The notes: generated by a model not told the origin, from the sequence alone. Positions 8,220-18,338 are shown, counted from the first letter of the stretch. The stretch: 64,000 nucleotides of DNA from Desulfobacter hydrogenophilus (GCF_004319545.1 NZ_CP036313.1:3288501-3352500); one strand, 5' to 3'. Program-made: numbers and translations.

Positions 8220-10316
8220 TCAAATTTTAAACCGGTTCATCATCTCCTTTAATTCCCCTGCCAGGTTTGATAATTCTCCTGCACTTGTCATAACCTGCTG
8301 ACTGCCTGTTTTCATTTCATTTGTTGCCTTGCTGACGTCACTGATGTCTTTGGCTACTTCACCGGCCACACCGGATGCTTGATTTACGCTTTCATTGACA
8401 CTGTCAAGTCCCTGGGCTGCATGACTGACATTATTTGCAATTTCCTGGGTTGTGGCGGATTGTTCTTCAATAGCCACGGCCACTGAGCTGACAATTGAAT
8501 CAATTTCATTAATAATTTCAACAATAGATTTTATAACTTCCACCGAGTCATCCGTGGTGGCCTGAACCCCTGAAATTTTAGAACTGATTTCTTCTGTTGC
8601 CTGGGCTGTCTGCTGGGCCAATGCTTTGATCTCTCCTGCGACTACGGCAAACCCCTTACCGGCTTCACCAGCCCTTGCCGCTTCGATGGTGGCATTTAAT
8701 GCCAGAAGATTAGTTTGTTCTGAAATGTCTGAAATGGTATCTGATACTTTGTTGATATCCTGCGCAGCAGCGCTAAGCGCATCAACTTTATCCAGAACTG
8801 TTTTTGTCTTTTCCACGGCCCGGGCAGTGGTTTCATTTCCTGTGGAGGTGTTTTTGGATAACTCCTGAATCGTTGCAGTCATCTCTTCGGTTGCCGATAC
8901 GATTATTTGAATGTTTGACGTGATTTCTTCTGTGGACGTTGCCACACGGGTTATTTTTTTATTCATTTCCCGGGCAGCCGATGTGACATTGGTTGATTTT
9001 TCGGCAGTGGTTTCAGCATTTGACGACATCTGTTCGGAAATGGCTGACAGTTCGGTCGAGGCCGTGGTGAGTGTTTGTGTGCCTGTCATAATGTCATTGA
9101 ACATCTGCTGCAGATTTGAAGACATCATATTTAATGCCTGGGCAAGTATACCGATTTCATCTTTTTGGTCAATATCAAGGGTCTGTGTCAAATCGCCGTC
9201 AGACATTTTCCTGGCCATGTTCACACCTTTTTTGATGGGGGTGGTAATAGATCGGGCCATGAAGATGGCAATCAAAACGATTAGAACAATAGAAATCAGC
9301 GCTATAATTGCAATATTTATTTTTATAGATCGAATGGAACTGAATGCTTCTGCTTCGTCAATTTCAACTAAAAGTCCCCAACTTGTGTCACCTAACTCAA
9401 TTGGAGTATAGGCAGACAACACCGGATTTCCGTTATAGTCAATTATAATTTTTTTCCCGGTTTTTCCTGAAAGGACATCACTGGAAGCCTGGGTATCCAC
9501 TTTTCCCCTTACAGGATCGGCAAAAGAGGCAACAACCGTATGGTTGTCCGGATCAAGGTACGAATCCGAGCGCATGAGTTTATCCTGGCCCACCAGATAA
9601 GATTCACCGGTGGTACCCATACCACTGCGTTCTGTCATTATTTTGTTGATGGCATCAATGGAGAGCTGAAAAGCAAGAATGCTTATGGTTTTACCGTTTT
9701 CTTTGATGGGGGCTGCCAGGAACTGGGCCGGCGCATTGGCTGAAGGCCCATATGTACGCATGTCGGAGATGCTTATTTTGTCATTTTTAGCTGCCTGCCA
9801 TACATCACGCAAGGATGAATCAATCCCTTGTACACGTTGGCCAAAATCAGCCTCTTTGGTGACGGTGAAATAGGTGTCTCCATGTAGAGGATCAAGCAGG
9901 AAAATATCATAATAACCATATTGTTCCATGTAGTGTTTGAAAATTTTAAAATAGATATCATGAACCTGCTTATATGAATCTGGCGCATTATACAGCTCAC
10001 CGGTTTTGCCGGCAAAACGGTTTGACTGCACCCCGCCTGCTGAATTAAAGGCCTGCTCCAGGGCTTTGGCCGCACTTTTTGTAAATGGATTGTTTGCAAG
10101 TACTTTAATATCGCCGATTTTTTCCAGGAAGAAGCTATCAAGCTGAGATTTTTTTATTTCCCTGACCGCCTCCAATTGATTGACCGCCTTTTGTTCCAAT
10201 GCTTTGGTTGACATATTAACGGAAATTATACCCAGAACGCCCAACGGAATGATGCCCACAGCCAGAAAAGAACAAATAAGCTTAATACTTAGGTTAATAT
10301 CCTTTAACCTCTTCAT
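8220..10316 (-). CDS. Methyl-accepting chemotaxis protein with dCache sensor
   Basis: A 698-residue chemoreceptor. A transmembrane helix at residues 12-33 ([18 protein letters not shown]) is followed by a periplasmic double-Cache domain to about 320 ([37 protein letters not shown]). Then come a second transmembrane helix ([20 protein letters not shown]) and a HAMP domain. The long cytoplasmic signalling rod has the conserved tip [19 protein letters not shown]. Ligand unknown; dCache receptors usually bind small organic ligands. There is no CheW-binding pentapeptide for CheR at the C-terminus, which ends [11 protein letters not shown]. It lies 24 bp after the large gene transcribed ahead of it, so the two may share a transcript. 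Confidence 0.96.
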   Translation of the reverse strand: MKRLKDINLSIKLICSFLAVGIIPLGVLGIISVNMSTKALEQKAVNQLEAVREIKKSQLDSFFLEKIGDIKVLANNPFTKSAAKALEQAFNSAGGVQSNRFAGKTGELYNAPDSYKQVHDIYFKIFKHYMEQYGYYDIFLLDPLHGDTYFTVTKEADFGQRVQGIDSSLRDVWQAAKNDKISISDMRTYGPSANAPAQFLAAPIKENGKTISILAFQLSIDAINKIMTERSGMGTTGESYLVGQDKLMRSDSYLDPDNHTVVASFADPVRGKVDTQASSDVLSGKTGKKIIIDYNGNPVLSAYTPIELGDTSWGLLVEIDEAEAFSSIRSIKINIAIIALISIVLIVLIAIFMARSITTPIKKGVNMARKMSDGDLTQTLDIDQKDEIGILAQALNMMSSNLQQMFNDIMTGTQTLTTASTELSAISEQMSSNAETTAEKSTNVTSAAREMNKKITRVATSTEEITSNIQIIVSATEEMTATIQELSKNTSTGNETTARAVEKTKTVLDKVDALSAAAQDINKVSDTISDISEQTNLLALNATIEAARAGEAGKGFAVVAGEIKALAQQTAQATEEISSKISGVQATTDDSVEVIKSIVEIINEIDSIVSSVAVAIEEQSATTQEIANNVSHAAQGLDSVNESVNQASGVAGEVAKDISDVSKATNEMKTGSQQVMTSAGELSNLAGELKEMMNRFKI

Positions 10317-10340
10317 TTATACAATCTCCATATAAAGTGT

Positions 10341-13300
10341 TTATAAATATGGCCTCTCGTCGGATTTTTCTTGCAGGATGGATGCCTTTACCTTTTCAAT
10401 GCTTTTAAGATAAGAGCGGTATAAAATCAGATAAAAGGAGAGGGGCCGTGAAAAATTTCTACCCAGAATTCCGTCCACAAACAATCTGCTGATATGATGC
10501 TCATGACGCAGCATGTTCTGGGCCTGGAAAAATATTATCTTTTCTTCCGGCGTCATTTCTGAAACCATACGGATTAATGAAGACTGGGCTCGGGGCAGGT
10601 ACATCCAGAAATAAAATAAGTCCAGGGCATTGATGATGATCAGTGTTGCCAGATCCCGGACTTTCGAGTTCTTGTTATCTAAAAGCATCTTTGAATTTTC
10701 TAAGATATTCAGTTCTTCTGTCTCAGGAAACAGCATAATCAGTTCGGAGTAAATATCAAAAAGTTCAGAAATTTTTTTACGGATATTTTGTTTTCGAAGG
10801 CGTGTGTAGACAGACCGATCAGCCGCAGCTTCAATGAATCCGGCCACAATATCAGAAGCCCCTTTTGAAATAATGGCTGCCCATTTCTGAAGAACTCCGT
10901 TAACATTGGGAATATTGAAAAAACCTAAGACAGTGCCTATACCAGCATTGAGCACAACAGCAACAGGGATGGAAATAATGCTTCTGAAAAAATTACCGGT
11001 CACAGCCCCTTTGGGCAACCCCCTGAAAAAATTATGGGTGGAAAGATAAATACCGTTGGCAAGACCCATGACGGAATAAAGCATCACAGGACCGTTATTT
11101 ATGGTGATACCCAGGGTGTTGTCCAAAAGAAGGGTTTTAACCAGATAATCCAGGAGGGGAACTGAAAAGCCCGTGAATAAAAGGGAATCCGCAAGCCTGT
11201 CCCAACTGACATAGTCATTCCATTTTAAACGTGATGCCCTTCGAATACCGCCTCCGCCGAGCACCGACTGAATCACATTTCGTATACCGGTTATTCCGAA
11301 CCAGATTAACGCACCAAAATAGGATAGAAGCCACCAGTCTTTGGTCAGCATGAAGCAAAGCTGGGCCGGAATAAATCCTACAAAAACCTTGAAAAAATTT
11401 TTAAGCGGGGTGTTAAGGTATTTAAAAGATTTCTTCGACTTGGATTTTTCACCGGATTCTGCAACAAAATTATCTTGCTGCCCCATCAAAGCCGATCGTC
11501 CAAGGGTAACCAGATTCCCTTCGGAAGCCGGGTGAAGCAGAAAGAATTCAGGTATCCACTTCCTTTTCTTGATGGATAAAAACGCGCGTATACCAGGTAT
11601 CCAGGAAATAGCCCCGGAAATAAATTCAGGAGGTGATGTGATGGTGCACAGGCTGGTTTTAACATTGACAGGAAGGTGTAGCCTACCGCTGTTTTCTTTT
11701 CTGATTTTTTGCCGAACCCTGAAGGGCAGAGTATCGATAACCGCAAACCCCATACCGTAATGCCCGGGTTTGCCTGTGGAGTCAGACCCGATTCTTAACT
11801 TGATGGGACGGACATCAAACATATGCTTGAATTCGTCAATGTCGTTGAGGATCAGGGATAGTTTGTTCGGCCGGTTTTCCTTCTGATCTGCATCTTTTTT
11901 TTGCACATCTGCGATAATTTTTGAAATAACGCGCTTTAATTTTAATATACTTCCCTGATTGACAGCTGCTTGCAGTTCATTAACGCGAAGCATGATTTCA
12001 TTGTCCAAGGGGTTGTATTTTTTTAGATTGATAATTTCAATTCTAGAAATTCTGCCGCAACTTTCATATAAAAGTTCGAGCACATCTTCAGGCCCAAGCC
12101 TGTCAAGATTAAGGGTAATTCTAAAATCATCAAGAAGATCGTCGATCTGGTCCAGAAGCGTGCAAAACTGTACACAGAGCCTTGGCGGGGCACAATCCCC
12201 TTTTTCTTTAACATAATCGTAAAGTCCACTGAAAAAATGTGCGGCATCAAGGTACTGCTCAAGAATATCGCCGACCATGAAATCATTCATCGTTTTGGAT
12301 AGACGGTCAATATGCGTTTCGGCCTCCGGGGCGACCTCCCCCTCTTTTAAGCGGGAAATTTGAACTTGAATGGCTTTGAGGACTTTTGAGTGAATAAATT
12401 CGGCAAGGTATTGAAAGCTTGGCTGACCAGGTTCGACAAAACCGAGAAATTCTTCAGCCGCCACAGGTGTCATTGTAATATCAAGATCCCGGCATAATTC
12501 CATCCGTCCTGACTCATTGAATCTGTCCAGTAAAAGATAGAGATAATTTTCCTGGAACTTTACAAGGGCTTTTCCCTGTTCCATGAACTGAATCACTGAT
12601 GGTCTGGCAAGAAAACTCAAAAAGGTTTCAAGGTTAGGCAGTCCCCTGGATACCCAGATAAGAGAAATGTATCTGCCCCGGTGAAGGGGCCAAAATTCGA
12701 TACCGATTCGCAGATCAATTTCCATGATTCTGGCCGCTTCAATCAGCTCCATTGCGCATTTGGGTTCGATATAGTGATAGTAGATCACACGCAGTCTTCG
12801 AATGCCCTTAATCCAGGCATCCATGATCAGATGAGTCGCACTTTTCCGGCCCGAGGTGTTCGCATCATGAACATGGTCGTCAAAGGTGATCTGATTCCAC
12901 TCTTCGGGCATTTCAAGCAAATGGTAGTGGTCAAGCAGATTTCGGACAACTCTTGGTTTGCCGAATGCAGCGATTCTGAAATTGTGGGCAAGCTTAAGCT
13001 GATGTTCAGGCTGTCCCTTCGCCCGAACCAGGTCTTTCATAATTTGTAGAAGCACCCTGGAGGTATTTTTGGGTATGGGGCCGCCAACGGTGTCTACAAT
13101 ATCGTCCTTAAGGCCTGCCAGGGCTTCAAGACGACTTGTGATATCACCGCTTTTAATGGATTCCATGAGATTGATAATGGAATATGCAGCGCGAAGGCCC
13201 CTGGATTCTGCAAGTTCTTTAATTCCTAAGGGATGAAAAAAAGGATATAGCAGCTTGCCAGTGTATCCCAGCGTTTTGGGTTCGCTGTACACCGAGTTTA

Positions 13301-13361
13301 CAATCTCAATGAGTTTGTAATCCCGCTGGTCAAAGAAAATAGAATTAATGGCCCGCCGCAT
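10341..13361 (-). CDS. Large membrane protein with PHP-like metal-binding segment, 1006 aa
   Basis: No named family recognised. Residues 155-225 resemble the start of a PHP/TIM-barrel hydrolase: TFDDHVHDANTSGRKS with His163 and His165, then a helical segment and LRIGIEF with Glu222. Around 520-620 is a beta-rich soluble domain (IRKENSGRLHLPVNVKTSL). Residues about 670-860 hold four or more probable membrane spans (FFKVFVGFIPAQLCFML, DWWLLSYFGALIWFGI, PVMLYSVMGLANGIYL, IISIPVAVVLNAGIGTVLGFF). The C-terminal 150 residues are soluble and helical. It may be a membrane-tethered hydrolase, but this is inference and the later PHP metal ligands were not confirmed. It is upstream of and co-directional with the chemoreceptor gene. 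Confidence 0.7.
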   Translation of the reverse strand: MRRAINSIFFDQRDYKLIEIVNSVYSEPKTLGYTGKLLYPFFHPLGIKELAESRGLRAAYSIINLMESIKSGDITSRLEALAGLKDDIVDTVGGPIPKNTSRVLLQIMKDLVRAKGQPEHQLKLAHNFRIAAFGKPRVVRNLLDHYHLLEMPEEWNQITFDDHVHDANTSGRKSATHLIMDAWIKGIRRLRVIYYHYIEPKCAMELIEAARIMEIDLRIGIEFWPLHRGRYISLIWVSRGLPNLETFLSFLARPSVIQFMEQGKALVKFQENYLYLLLDRFNESGRMELCRDLDITMTPVAAEEFLGFVEPGQPSFQYLAEFIHSKVLKAIQVQISRLKEGEVAPEAETHIDRLSKTMNDFMVGDILEQYLDAAHFFSGLYDYVKEKGDCAPPRLCVQFCTLLDQIDDLLDDFRITLNLDRLGPEDVLELLYESCGRISRIEIINLKKYNPLDNEIMLRVNELQAAVNQGSILKLKRVISKIIADVQKKDADQKENRPNKLSLILNDIDEFKHMFDVRPIKLRIGSDSTGKPGHYGMGFAVIDTLPFRVRQKIRKENSGRLHLPVNVKTSLCTITSPPEFISGAISWIPGIRAFLSIKKRKWIPEFFLLHPASEGNLVTLGRSALMGQQDNFVAESGEKSKSKKSFKYLNTPLKNFFKVFVGFIPAQLCFMLTKDWWLLSYFGALIWFGITGIRNVIQSVLGGGGIRRASRLKWNDYVSWDRLADSLLFTGFSVPLLDYLVKTLLLDNTLGITINNGPVMLYSVMGLANGIYLSTHNFFRGLPKGAVTGNFFRSIISIPVAVVLNAGIGTVLGFFNIPNVNGVLQKWAAIISKGASDIVAGFIEAAADRSVYTRLRKQNIRKKISELFDIYSELIMLFPETEELNILENSKMLLDNKNSKVRDLATLIIINALDLFYFWMYLPRAQSSLIRMVSEMTPEEKIIFFQAQNMLRHEHHISRLFVDGILGRNFSRPLSFYLILYRSYLKSIEKVKASILQEKSDERPYL

Positions 13362-13447
13362 CAGAAAATTCGCCTTTATGTAAATTTAGTAGCTGTCAAA
13401 AAATCCGGCCCTTTATTATAGCTTGTTTGGTAATTAGGGTTTCGGGC

Positions 13448-14068
13448 TTATTTCAAATTCATATCCGTCATACAATCCTGGCAAAAAAAACAGCCGTCAG
13501 CCTGGATTAGTTTGGAGGCCATGGTGGGTTCTTTGCACCTGTCACACTGATGCGACGGCTCTATCTTTGCTTTTGGGGGTATGGGGACCTTTATCTCGGT
13601 GATGGTGAAAAGGTGTTCAGGCGCCTGTTCAAGAATTTCCATGGCCTTTGCCCGGTGAAGATCCCAGAACTCGTCATGATCCGCCTTACCGGCTTTATTT
13701 TTCCTTATCAGTTGTATCAATGCCTGATGCCTCGCCCCCAGAAGAGGTTCAGGAGCGTATTTTTTAGCAATGCGAACGCCTTTGCCAGAATTTCTGCTCA
13801 CAAAGGTAAATGCGGTTTTTCCATAATCTTTGAAAATGAAATTGCCCTTGCCAAAGGTGCATCCCGTAATAACCTGAATTGCATCTGTTCCGCAGGCATC
13901 TGTTTCAACAATGGCCACAATGTCCTCGTCCAGTGCCCGTGTTTCTGAAATTAAATCCATACCGGCCATAGCCGCCTGGAACCCGAATGCAAGCCCCGGA
14001 CACAAATGGCCATGAAATTCAACACATTTTTGAAACAATTTTTTTTTATCCCTGGGTAATTCTGGCAT
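13448..14068 (-). CDS. FmdE family protein with C-terminal zinc finger
   Basis: Similar to the FmdE/FwdE family (subunit E of formylmethanofuran dehydrogenase in methanogens), widespread in sulfate reducers where its role is unclear. The N-terminal motif CVEFHGHLCPGLAFGFQAA and the internal ETDACGTDAIQVITGCTFGKGN are diagnostic cysteine/histidine sites that may bind metal. The C-terminus has a treble-clef-like zinc finger, CDRCKE then CFFCQDCM, of the DksA/TraR type. At 206 residues it has the usual length for the two-domain form. It is monocistronic, and an AAGGAG-like site (AAAGGAGT in the transcript) precedes the start. There are no molybdenum enzyme subunits next to it, so a formylmethanofuran role is unlikely here. 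Confidence 0.9.
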   Translation of the reverse strand: MPELPRDKKKLFQKCVEFHGHLCPGLAFGFQAAMAGMDLISETRALDEDIVAIVETDACGTDAIQVITGCTFGKGNFIFKDYGKTAFTFVSRNSGKGVRIAKKYAPEPLLGARHQALIQLIRKNKAGKADHDEFWDLHRAKAMEILEQAPEHLFTITEIKVPIPPKAKIEPSHQCDRCKEPTMASKLIQADGCFFCQDCMTDMNLK

Positions 14069-14212
14069 AAAAACTCCTTTATTAGCTACTTTCGCCTGCT
14101 TAACGCCACATCAATTGCTTAAAACATATAGAATGATGAAGTGTCAAGGACGAACTGTGGATTTAGGCTTGCAAATCCGTGCACAATAATATATTTTTTA
14201 CATAATTAAAAT

Positions 14213-14299
14213 GCCTGGGTGGCGGAACTGGTAGACGCAAGGGACTTAAAATCCCTCGCCCGCAAGGGTGTACGAGTTCAATTCTCGTCCCAGGTACCA
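14213..14299 (+). tRNA. tRNA-Leu (anticodon UAA)
   Basis: Full cloverleaf of class II length (87 nt). The acceptor GCCTGGG pairs with CCCAGGT. The D-arm is GGCGGAACTGGTAGACGC and the anticodon stem AGGGA/TCCCT has loop CTTAAAA (anticodon TAA). A long variable arm (CGCCCGCAAGGGTG), a T-arm with GTTCAATTC, discriminator A and an encoded CCA follow. It lies next to a decayed integrase, so its 3' end may have served as an attachment site. Confidence 0.95.
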
Positions 14300-14310
14300 A
14301 ACAAAATCAA

Positions 14311-14340
14311 GGGGTTCGCTAATATAGCTAATCCCTTTTT
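14311..14340 (+). terminator. Rho-independent terminator after tRNA-Leu
   Basis: Imperfect hairpin GGGGTTCGCTA / TAGCTAATCCC followed by TTTTT, placed 11 bp after the CCA end. Confidence 0.65.
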
Positions 14341-14346
14341 CTTTCA

Positions 14347-14496
14347 TCAAGAGTCGTCTGTGTGAGACTTTTGAGTAGCTGTTGCAAAAAACGACATCGC
14401 ATCCACTACAGAACCGCCAATGCTGTGTGAGTATATTTCAGTTGTTGTACGGTTCTCATGACCAAGGATTCTTTGAATTGTTCCAAGGGGTACATT
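14347..14496 (-). pseudogene. Tyrosine recombinase (integrase) C-terminal remnant
   Basis: Read on the minus strand this gives NVPLGTIQRILGHENRTTTE then IYSHSIGG and a short tail ending in TGA. This is the box II region of tyrosine recombinases with the catalytic His (LGHE) and the nucleophilic Tyr (IYSH). An in-frame stop lies just upstream, and the matching upstream piece (EMIEKV) is in another frame, so only the last 50 or so codons survive. It sits 50 bp from the tRNA-Leu 3' end, as expected for an integrated island or prophage that has since been lost. The catalytic Arg regions are gone. Confidence 0.75.
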
Positions 14497-14742
14497 CAGA
14501 CTTTTTCAATCATTTCCGTTGATAGCTCCGAGTACAATACTTCCCTTCCCCATTATCTGGCCATCGTTCTGTTCGTTTCAGAAAGATGATTAGAGGTATG
14601 CCGGATGAAGGCAATCGATAATCAATACAACGGCATTAAATAAAATTAAAGCAGGCAAAAATATTAGTCCTTGTCGTCAGTAGACGTGTTTACTATAAAC
14701 ACTTTCGGTTAAATCTTTTTGAGAAGAAAAGAGGAGGGGACC

Positions 14743-15582
14743 TTGTACATACTTTGCCTGAATTGCGATGATCGTCCGGGAATTGTTGCTGCGGTTGCGA
14801 ATGCTTTGTGTGATTCAAATTGTAATATTGAAGAATCTTCACAGTTTGACGATCCATATTCCAACCAGTTTTTTATGCGCGTTATGTTTTCTGCCGTAAC
14901 TGAAGGGGCGGAGGAAAAGTTTAGAAATATGTTTGAGGCTGTGTCCGAGGAATTCGGCATGAATTGGTATATGAGAGAAATGGATGAGCCGGTCAAAACC
15001 CTTGTTCTGGTATCAAAAGATGATCATTGTTTGAACGATATTATCTATCGCTGGAGGACAAAGCATCTTAACATTGAAATAGTGGGTGTAGTCTCCAATC
15101 ATACAGTAAACCAGGAGCTTTGCGAGCAATTTGGGCTTAAGTTTTATTATGTGCCCACGCAGGGGGTTGATAAAAATGAGATCGATGAACGACATTTTAG
15201 GGTTATCGAGAAAACGGGTACGGAGCTCATTGTGCTTGCGCGCTATATGCAGATCCTTTCTGAGAATATGTGCGAGAGATATGCCGGGCGGGTGATCAAT
15301 ATTCATCACTCATTCCTGCCGGGCTTCAAAGGTGCAAAGCCCTATCATCAGGCATATGAGCGCGGTGTGAAGCTTATCGGGGCAACCGCACATTTTGTTA
15401 CGGAGAATCTTGATGAAGGGCCGATTATAGAGCAAGACGTCATGCGTATTGATCATCGAGATTACCCGGAAAAGTTACAAATTAGAGGGCAGGATACAGA
15501 GGCCAGAGTGCTCGCCCGCGCGATCGAAATGTACGCCGAAAGACGGATCTTTCTGCACGGGACTAGAACGGTTATTTTGTAG
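14743..15582 (+). CDS. purU: Formyltetrahydrofolate deformylase
   Basis: Hydrolyses 10-formyl-tetrahydrofolate to formate and tetrahydrofolate, balancing one-carbon pools and supplying formate to PurT. An N-terminal ACT domain (LCLNCDDRPGIVAAVANAL) is followed by a formyltransferase-fold domain. The catalytic Asn/His are in VINIHHSFLPGFKGAKPY and the Asp in NLDEGPIIEQD. The length is normal at 280 residues. The frame is open from 14719, but TTG 14743 follows GAGGAGGGG with about 4-5 bp spacing and begins YILCLNCDDRPG as in relatives, so TTG 14743 is preferred. It lies next to the integrase remnant and has no pur or fol neighbours, so arrival with a mobile island is possible. Confidence 0.93.
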   Translation: MYILCLNCDDRPGIVAAVANALCDSNCNIEESSQFDDPYSNQFFMRVMFSAVTEGAEEKFRNMFEAVSEEFGMNWYMREMDEPVKTLVLVSKDDHCLNDIIYRWRTKHLNIEIVGVVSNHTVNQELCEQFGLKFYYVPTQGVDKNEIDERHFRVIEKTGTELIVLARYMQILSENMCERYAGRVINIHHSFLPGFKGAKPYHQAYERGVKLIGATAHFVTENLDEGPIIEQDVMRIDHRDYPEKLQIRGQDTEARVLARAIEMYAERRIFLHGTRTVIL

Positions 15583-15728
15583 GGGGTAGTTATATAGCCC
15601 CCCCATCAGGTACAATGGACCCAGAAATTTAAATCAGGTGCTTAGACTACACATACTGTTGTAAAGAATACTAATTAATTAAGATGTTGATTCCATATTA
15701 CCTTTTTAAACGCCTGATGTTTCAGATA

Positions 15729-16559
15729 CTATTTAAGAGATATACGGCAATTAGGACCCGTCACCAGCAGGTTGTTGGTAACCGTGGACTGGATATACTC
15801 CATCTTACTTCCCAGAAGAATCTCTTTAATTACTCCGTGTCCATAGGCGCCAAGAACGATCAGTGAGTCGTGGGGCACCTCATACAGCATCCGGTCAAAT
15901 CCCGAAGATTCATAAAAACACCATTCGTTCACATACTGGTCCACAAGTTCCTCAAGTTCCGAACCCCGGACCATATCCCGATAAACTTCCTCGCTGTCCT
16001 TTTCAAGTACGGTATATATTTTCAAAGGAAATCCCGAAGCAATGGCAATTTTCAGCCCCAGAACAAGGGCGTTCATGGCATTGGATGATCCGCCGAAAAA
16101 TACGGATATGCTTTTCCATGCTTTGAACACAGGACTTGCAATCAGAATGGGAAAGGTGGCCTGCTTTATCATCCGTCTTACCTTGGGACCCAGGAGCCCC
16201 AGTCCTATTTTGGATGACCGATCGCTGATTGAACGCGGAGAGCACATATAATCGAACTGACTGGATATATCCGGCAGGGTGGAAGCGGTAAAGTCTTTTG
16301 GCTCATAAAATCTGGGCGGAATCCCGGCCTCATCAAAAAGCGCAATAACATGTTCATGGGCTGTATCCGGAAAGGCTAAAAATGAGTTGTCCAGATTCAC
16401 CTGAACCACATCATTGGAAAAATACATTAAAAATTTATCTGTTTTAGGTATATAGACAACAGGATGGGCATTAATTTTTTTACAAAAATACAGGGACTGC
16501 AAAAAGGTTTCCCTACCAAAGGGGGTATTCCTGAAAATATGGAGCAGTTTATAATTCAT
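15729..16559 (-). CDS. Universal stress protein (UspA family)
   Basis: A 276-residue Usp protein, about twice the single-domain length. The C-terminal half carries the ATP-binding signature (VLGAYGHG followed by LLGSKMEYI and TNNLLVTGP, the G-x2-G-x9-G(S/T) pattern). The N-terminal half is a divergent Usp-like fold without that signature. It probably acts as a cytosolic stress or ion-transport modulator. It follows the ClC gene after about 30 bp in the same direction, so it may be co-transcribed with clc and the HTH-PTS IIA gene. Usp proteins often sit beside ion transporters; any regulatory contact with the channel is inference. Confidence 0.85.
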   Translation of the reverse strand: MNYKLLHIFRNTPFGRETFLQSLYFCKKINAHPVVYIPKTDKFLMYFSNDVVQVNLDNSFLAFPDTAHEHVIALFDEAGIPPRFYEPKDFTASTLPDISSQFDYMCSPRSISDRSSKIGLGLLGPKVRRMIKQATFPILIASPVFKAWKSISVFFGGSSNAMNALVLGLKIAIASGFPLKIYTVLEKDSEEVYRDMVRGSELEELVDQYVNEWCFYESSGFDRMLYEVPHDSLIVLGAYGHGVIKEILLGSKMEYIQSTVTNNLLVTGPNCRISLK

Positions 16560-16590
16560 TGGAAGTCTCCTTGGGACAATGAACAGGGGG

Positions 16591-18318
16591 TCATTGTATA
16601 TTGGTCTGCATGATCAGTTCCCTGCGGTACAGATCAAGTATTCGTGCCTTGGAAATCATCCCGGAAAATCTGTGGTGATCCACCACCGGGATGTGATCAA
16701 TGTTAAAGGTTTCCATAAATTCCAGTACATCATGGAGATTGTCGTCAACGGATGCTGTCACCATATCCGTATCCATGATCTGGTTAAGAAAGATCATGTC
16801 ATAAAAGGCTGGATCCAGGGCATATTTCCTGATATTTGAAACCCGAACCAGCCCTAAATAGTCGCCGGTCTCATCTGATATAACCGGGTAATGGTTACGG
16901 TCCGAATTGCGGATTATATTGATAAATTCTCTGAAAACCATATTTTCCGATACAGCGGTGTAGTTGGTGTCAATGATTTCGTTTAAGCTTAAATCCGATA
17001 AAATTCTTGCATCTGTCCCGGGCCGCATGAATTCACCGCGTTCAATGAGGTCCTTGAAATAAAAAGAAGCCGGTTCAATAATATGGCTTAACGTAGACGA
17101 AATGGAAGAAACCAGCAGCAAAAGTAAAATGGCCTCGTAGCCGCCGGTAATTTCTGCAATCAGAAAAATACTGCTTAATGGGGCCTGCATAACTCCGGAC
17201 ATGATACCGGCCATACCTAAAAGAGCATAAGCGCCTTCTGAAGTCACTGCGGCATTTGGGAAAATAAACATCATGGCCTTGTAAAACACTACTCCGCTAA
17301 GGCTGCCGATGAGCAGGCAAGGCGCAAAGATGCCGCCGGAGCCTCCCCAGCCAAGGGTGATGGCCGTGACAAATATTTTTAAAAAAATACCGATAAATAT
17401 GAGCCAGAATGCCATGGGAAAAGTGCCCCCCACCATTTCCATGATCGGATGATACCCTTCACCCAGCACCATGGGCATAAAAATTCCAATGGAACCCACA
17501 GCGCAGCCGCCGATCATTGCCCGAAGCCAGGGGGATACAGGTGTTCGTTTGGCTAATCCACCAACCTTTCTGAGTGTCCGTGTAAAGATAACGGATATCA
17601 CGGCGGTGAACAGGGCAAGCCCGATGCTGCCTAAAATATCACCTGTAAAAATACTGAAAGGGGGAGGCTGGAAAAGCTCTTTTGTGGGGATAATGGCTTC
17701 ACAAACCTGCGCGCCGGCCACAGCAGCAATGGCAATGGGAATGATATTGACAAATTTCCATTCCCCAAGAATGATCTCAATGGAAAAAATAAGCCCGGCC
17801 ACAGGGGCGTGAAAAATTGAAGCAATGGCGCCTGCCGTACCACAGCCCACCAAGGTCATGCGCTGCCGGTCATTCAGGCCTAAAAATTTAGCGATATTGG
17901 ATCCTATGGCAGACCCGCTCATGACAACCGGAGCCTCAGGACCTGCAGAGCCGCCACTGGCAATGGTTAAGAAACTGGATATAAGCCTGGAAAAGGTGGA
18001 ACGAAACCTCAAAAGCCCGCCGCGTCTGGATACGGCATATATGACTTCGGGTACACCATGGCCTGCGCCTTCCCGCATCACTTTATCAAGAAATAAAAAT
18101 GAGAAAAGGGCTCCGATGCCAGGCAGGATAAACGCCCAGGCGTATTGTCGGTACGGTGCAAGAAATTCAAGAACTGTAGCCAGGGACAGTCTTAATGCCA
18201 CGGCTGCAAGACCTGCAAAGATACCGACAACTGCGCCGGCAGTCATCAGCACAAACCGGTCATCAAAAAGAAAAAATTTTGCATAAAAAGAATTATAGGT
18301 TTGTTTAAGCTTGCTCAT
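16591..18318 (-). CDS. ClC-family chloride channel/transporter with CBS domains
   Basis: A 575-residue inner-membrane ClC protein. Filter motifs are recognisable. GAGHGVPEV replaces the usual GSGIPE. GGSAGPEAPVV aligns with GGSxGREGP and keeps the gating-Glu position while changing the flanking Arg and Gly. GGIFAPCLLIG is the third motif. The C-terminal 130 residues hold a CBS pair (MVFREFINIIRNSDRNHYPV, LHDVLEFMETFNIDHIPVV) that may bind adenine nucleotides. Whether it is a channel or a Cl-/H+ exchanger cannot be told from sequence alone. It lies 20 bp after the HTH-PTS IIA gene and about 30 bp before the Usp gene. Confidence 0.94.
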   Translation of the reverse strand: MSKLKQTYNSFYAKFFLFDDRFVLMTAGAVVGIFAGLAAVALRLSLATVLEFLAPYRQYAWAFILPGIGALFSFLFLDKVMREGAGHGVPEVIYAVSRRGGLLRFRSTFSRLISSFLTIASGGSAGPEAPVVMSGSAIGSNIAKFLGLNDRQRMTLVGCGTAGAIASIFHAPVAGLIFSIEIILGEWKFVNIIPIAIAAVAGAQVCEAIIPTKELFQPPPFSIFTGDILGSIGLALFTAVISVIFTRTLRKVGGLAKRTPVSPWLRAMIGGCAVGSIGIFMPMVLGEGYHPIMEMVGGTFPMAFWLIFIGIFLKIFVTAITLGWGGSGGIFAPCLLIGSLSGVVFYKAMMFIFPNAAVTSEGAYALLGMAGIMSGVMQAPLSSIFLIAEITGGYEAILLLLLVSSISSTLSHIIEPASFYFKDLIERGEFMRPGTDARILSDLSLNEIIDTNYTAVSENMVFREFINIIRNSDRNHYPVISDETGDYLGLVRVSNIRKYALDPAFYDMIFLNQIMDTDMVTASVDDNLHDVLEFMETFNIDHIPVVDHHRFSGMISKARILDLYRRELIMQTNIQ

Positions 18319-18338
18319 GATGGGGTCCGGATAACCGC

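Noticed and set aside
8911..9411. 166-residue plus-strand frame inside the chemoreceptor gene
   Set aside because: Antisense shadow of the repetitive MCP signalling domain; no start signal.
12681..13049. 122-residue plus-strand frame inside the 1006-residue gene
   Set aside because: Antisense of a long intact gene, no family match and no ribosome site.
16591..18318. Loss of the ClC gating glutamate
   Set aside because: Aligning GGSAGPEAP with GGSxGREGP keeps the Glu at the gating position, so it is a variant motif and not a missing residue.
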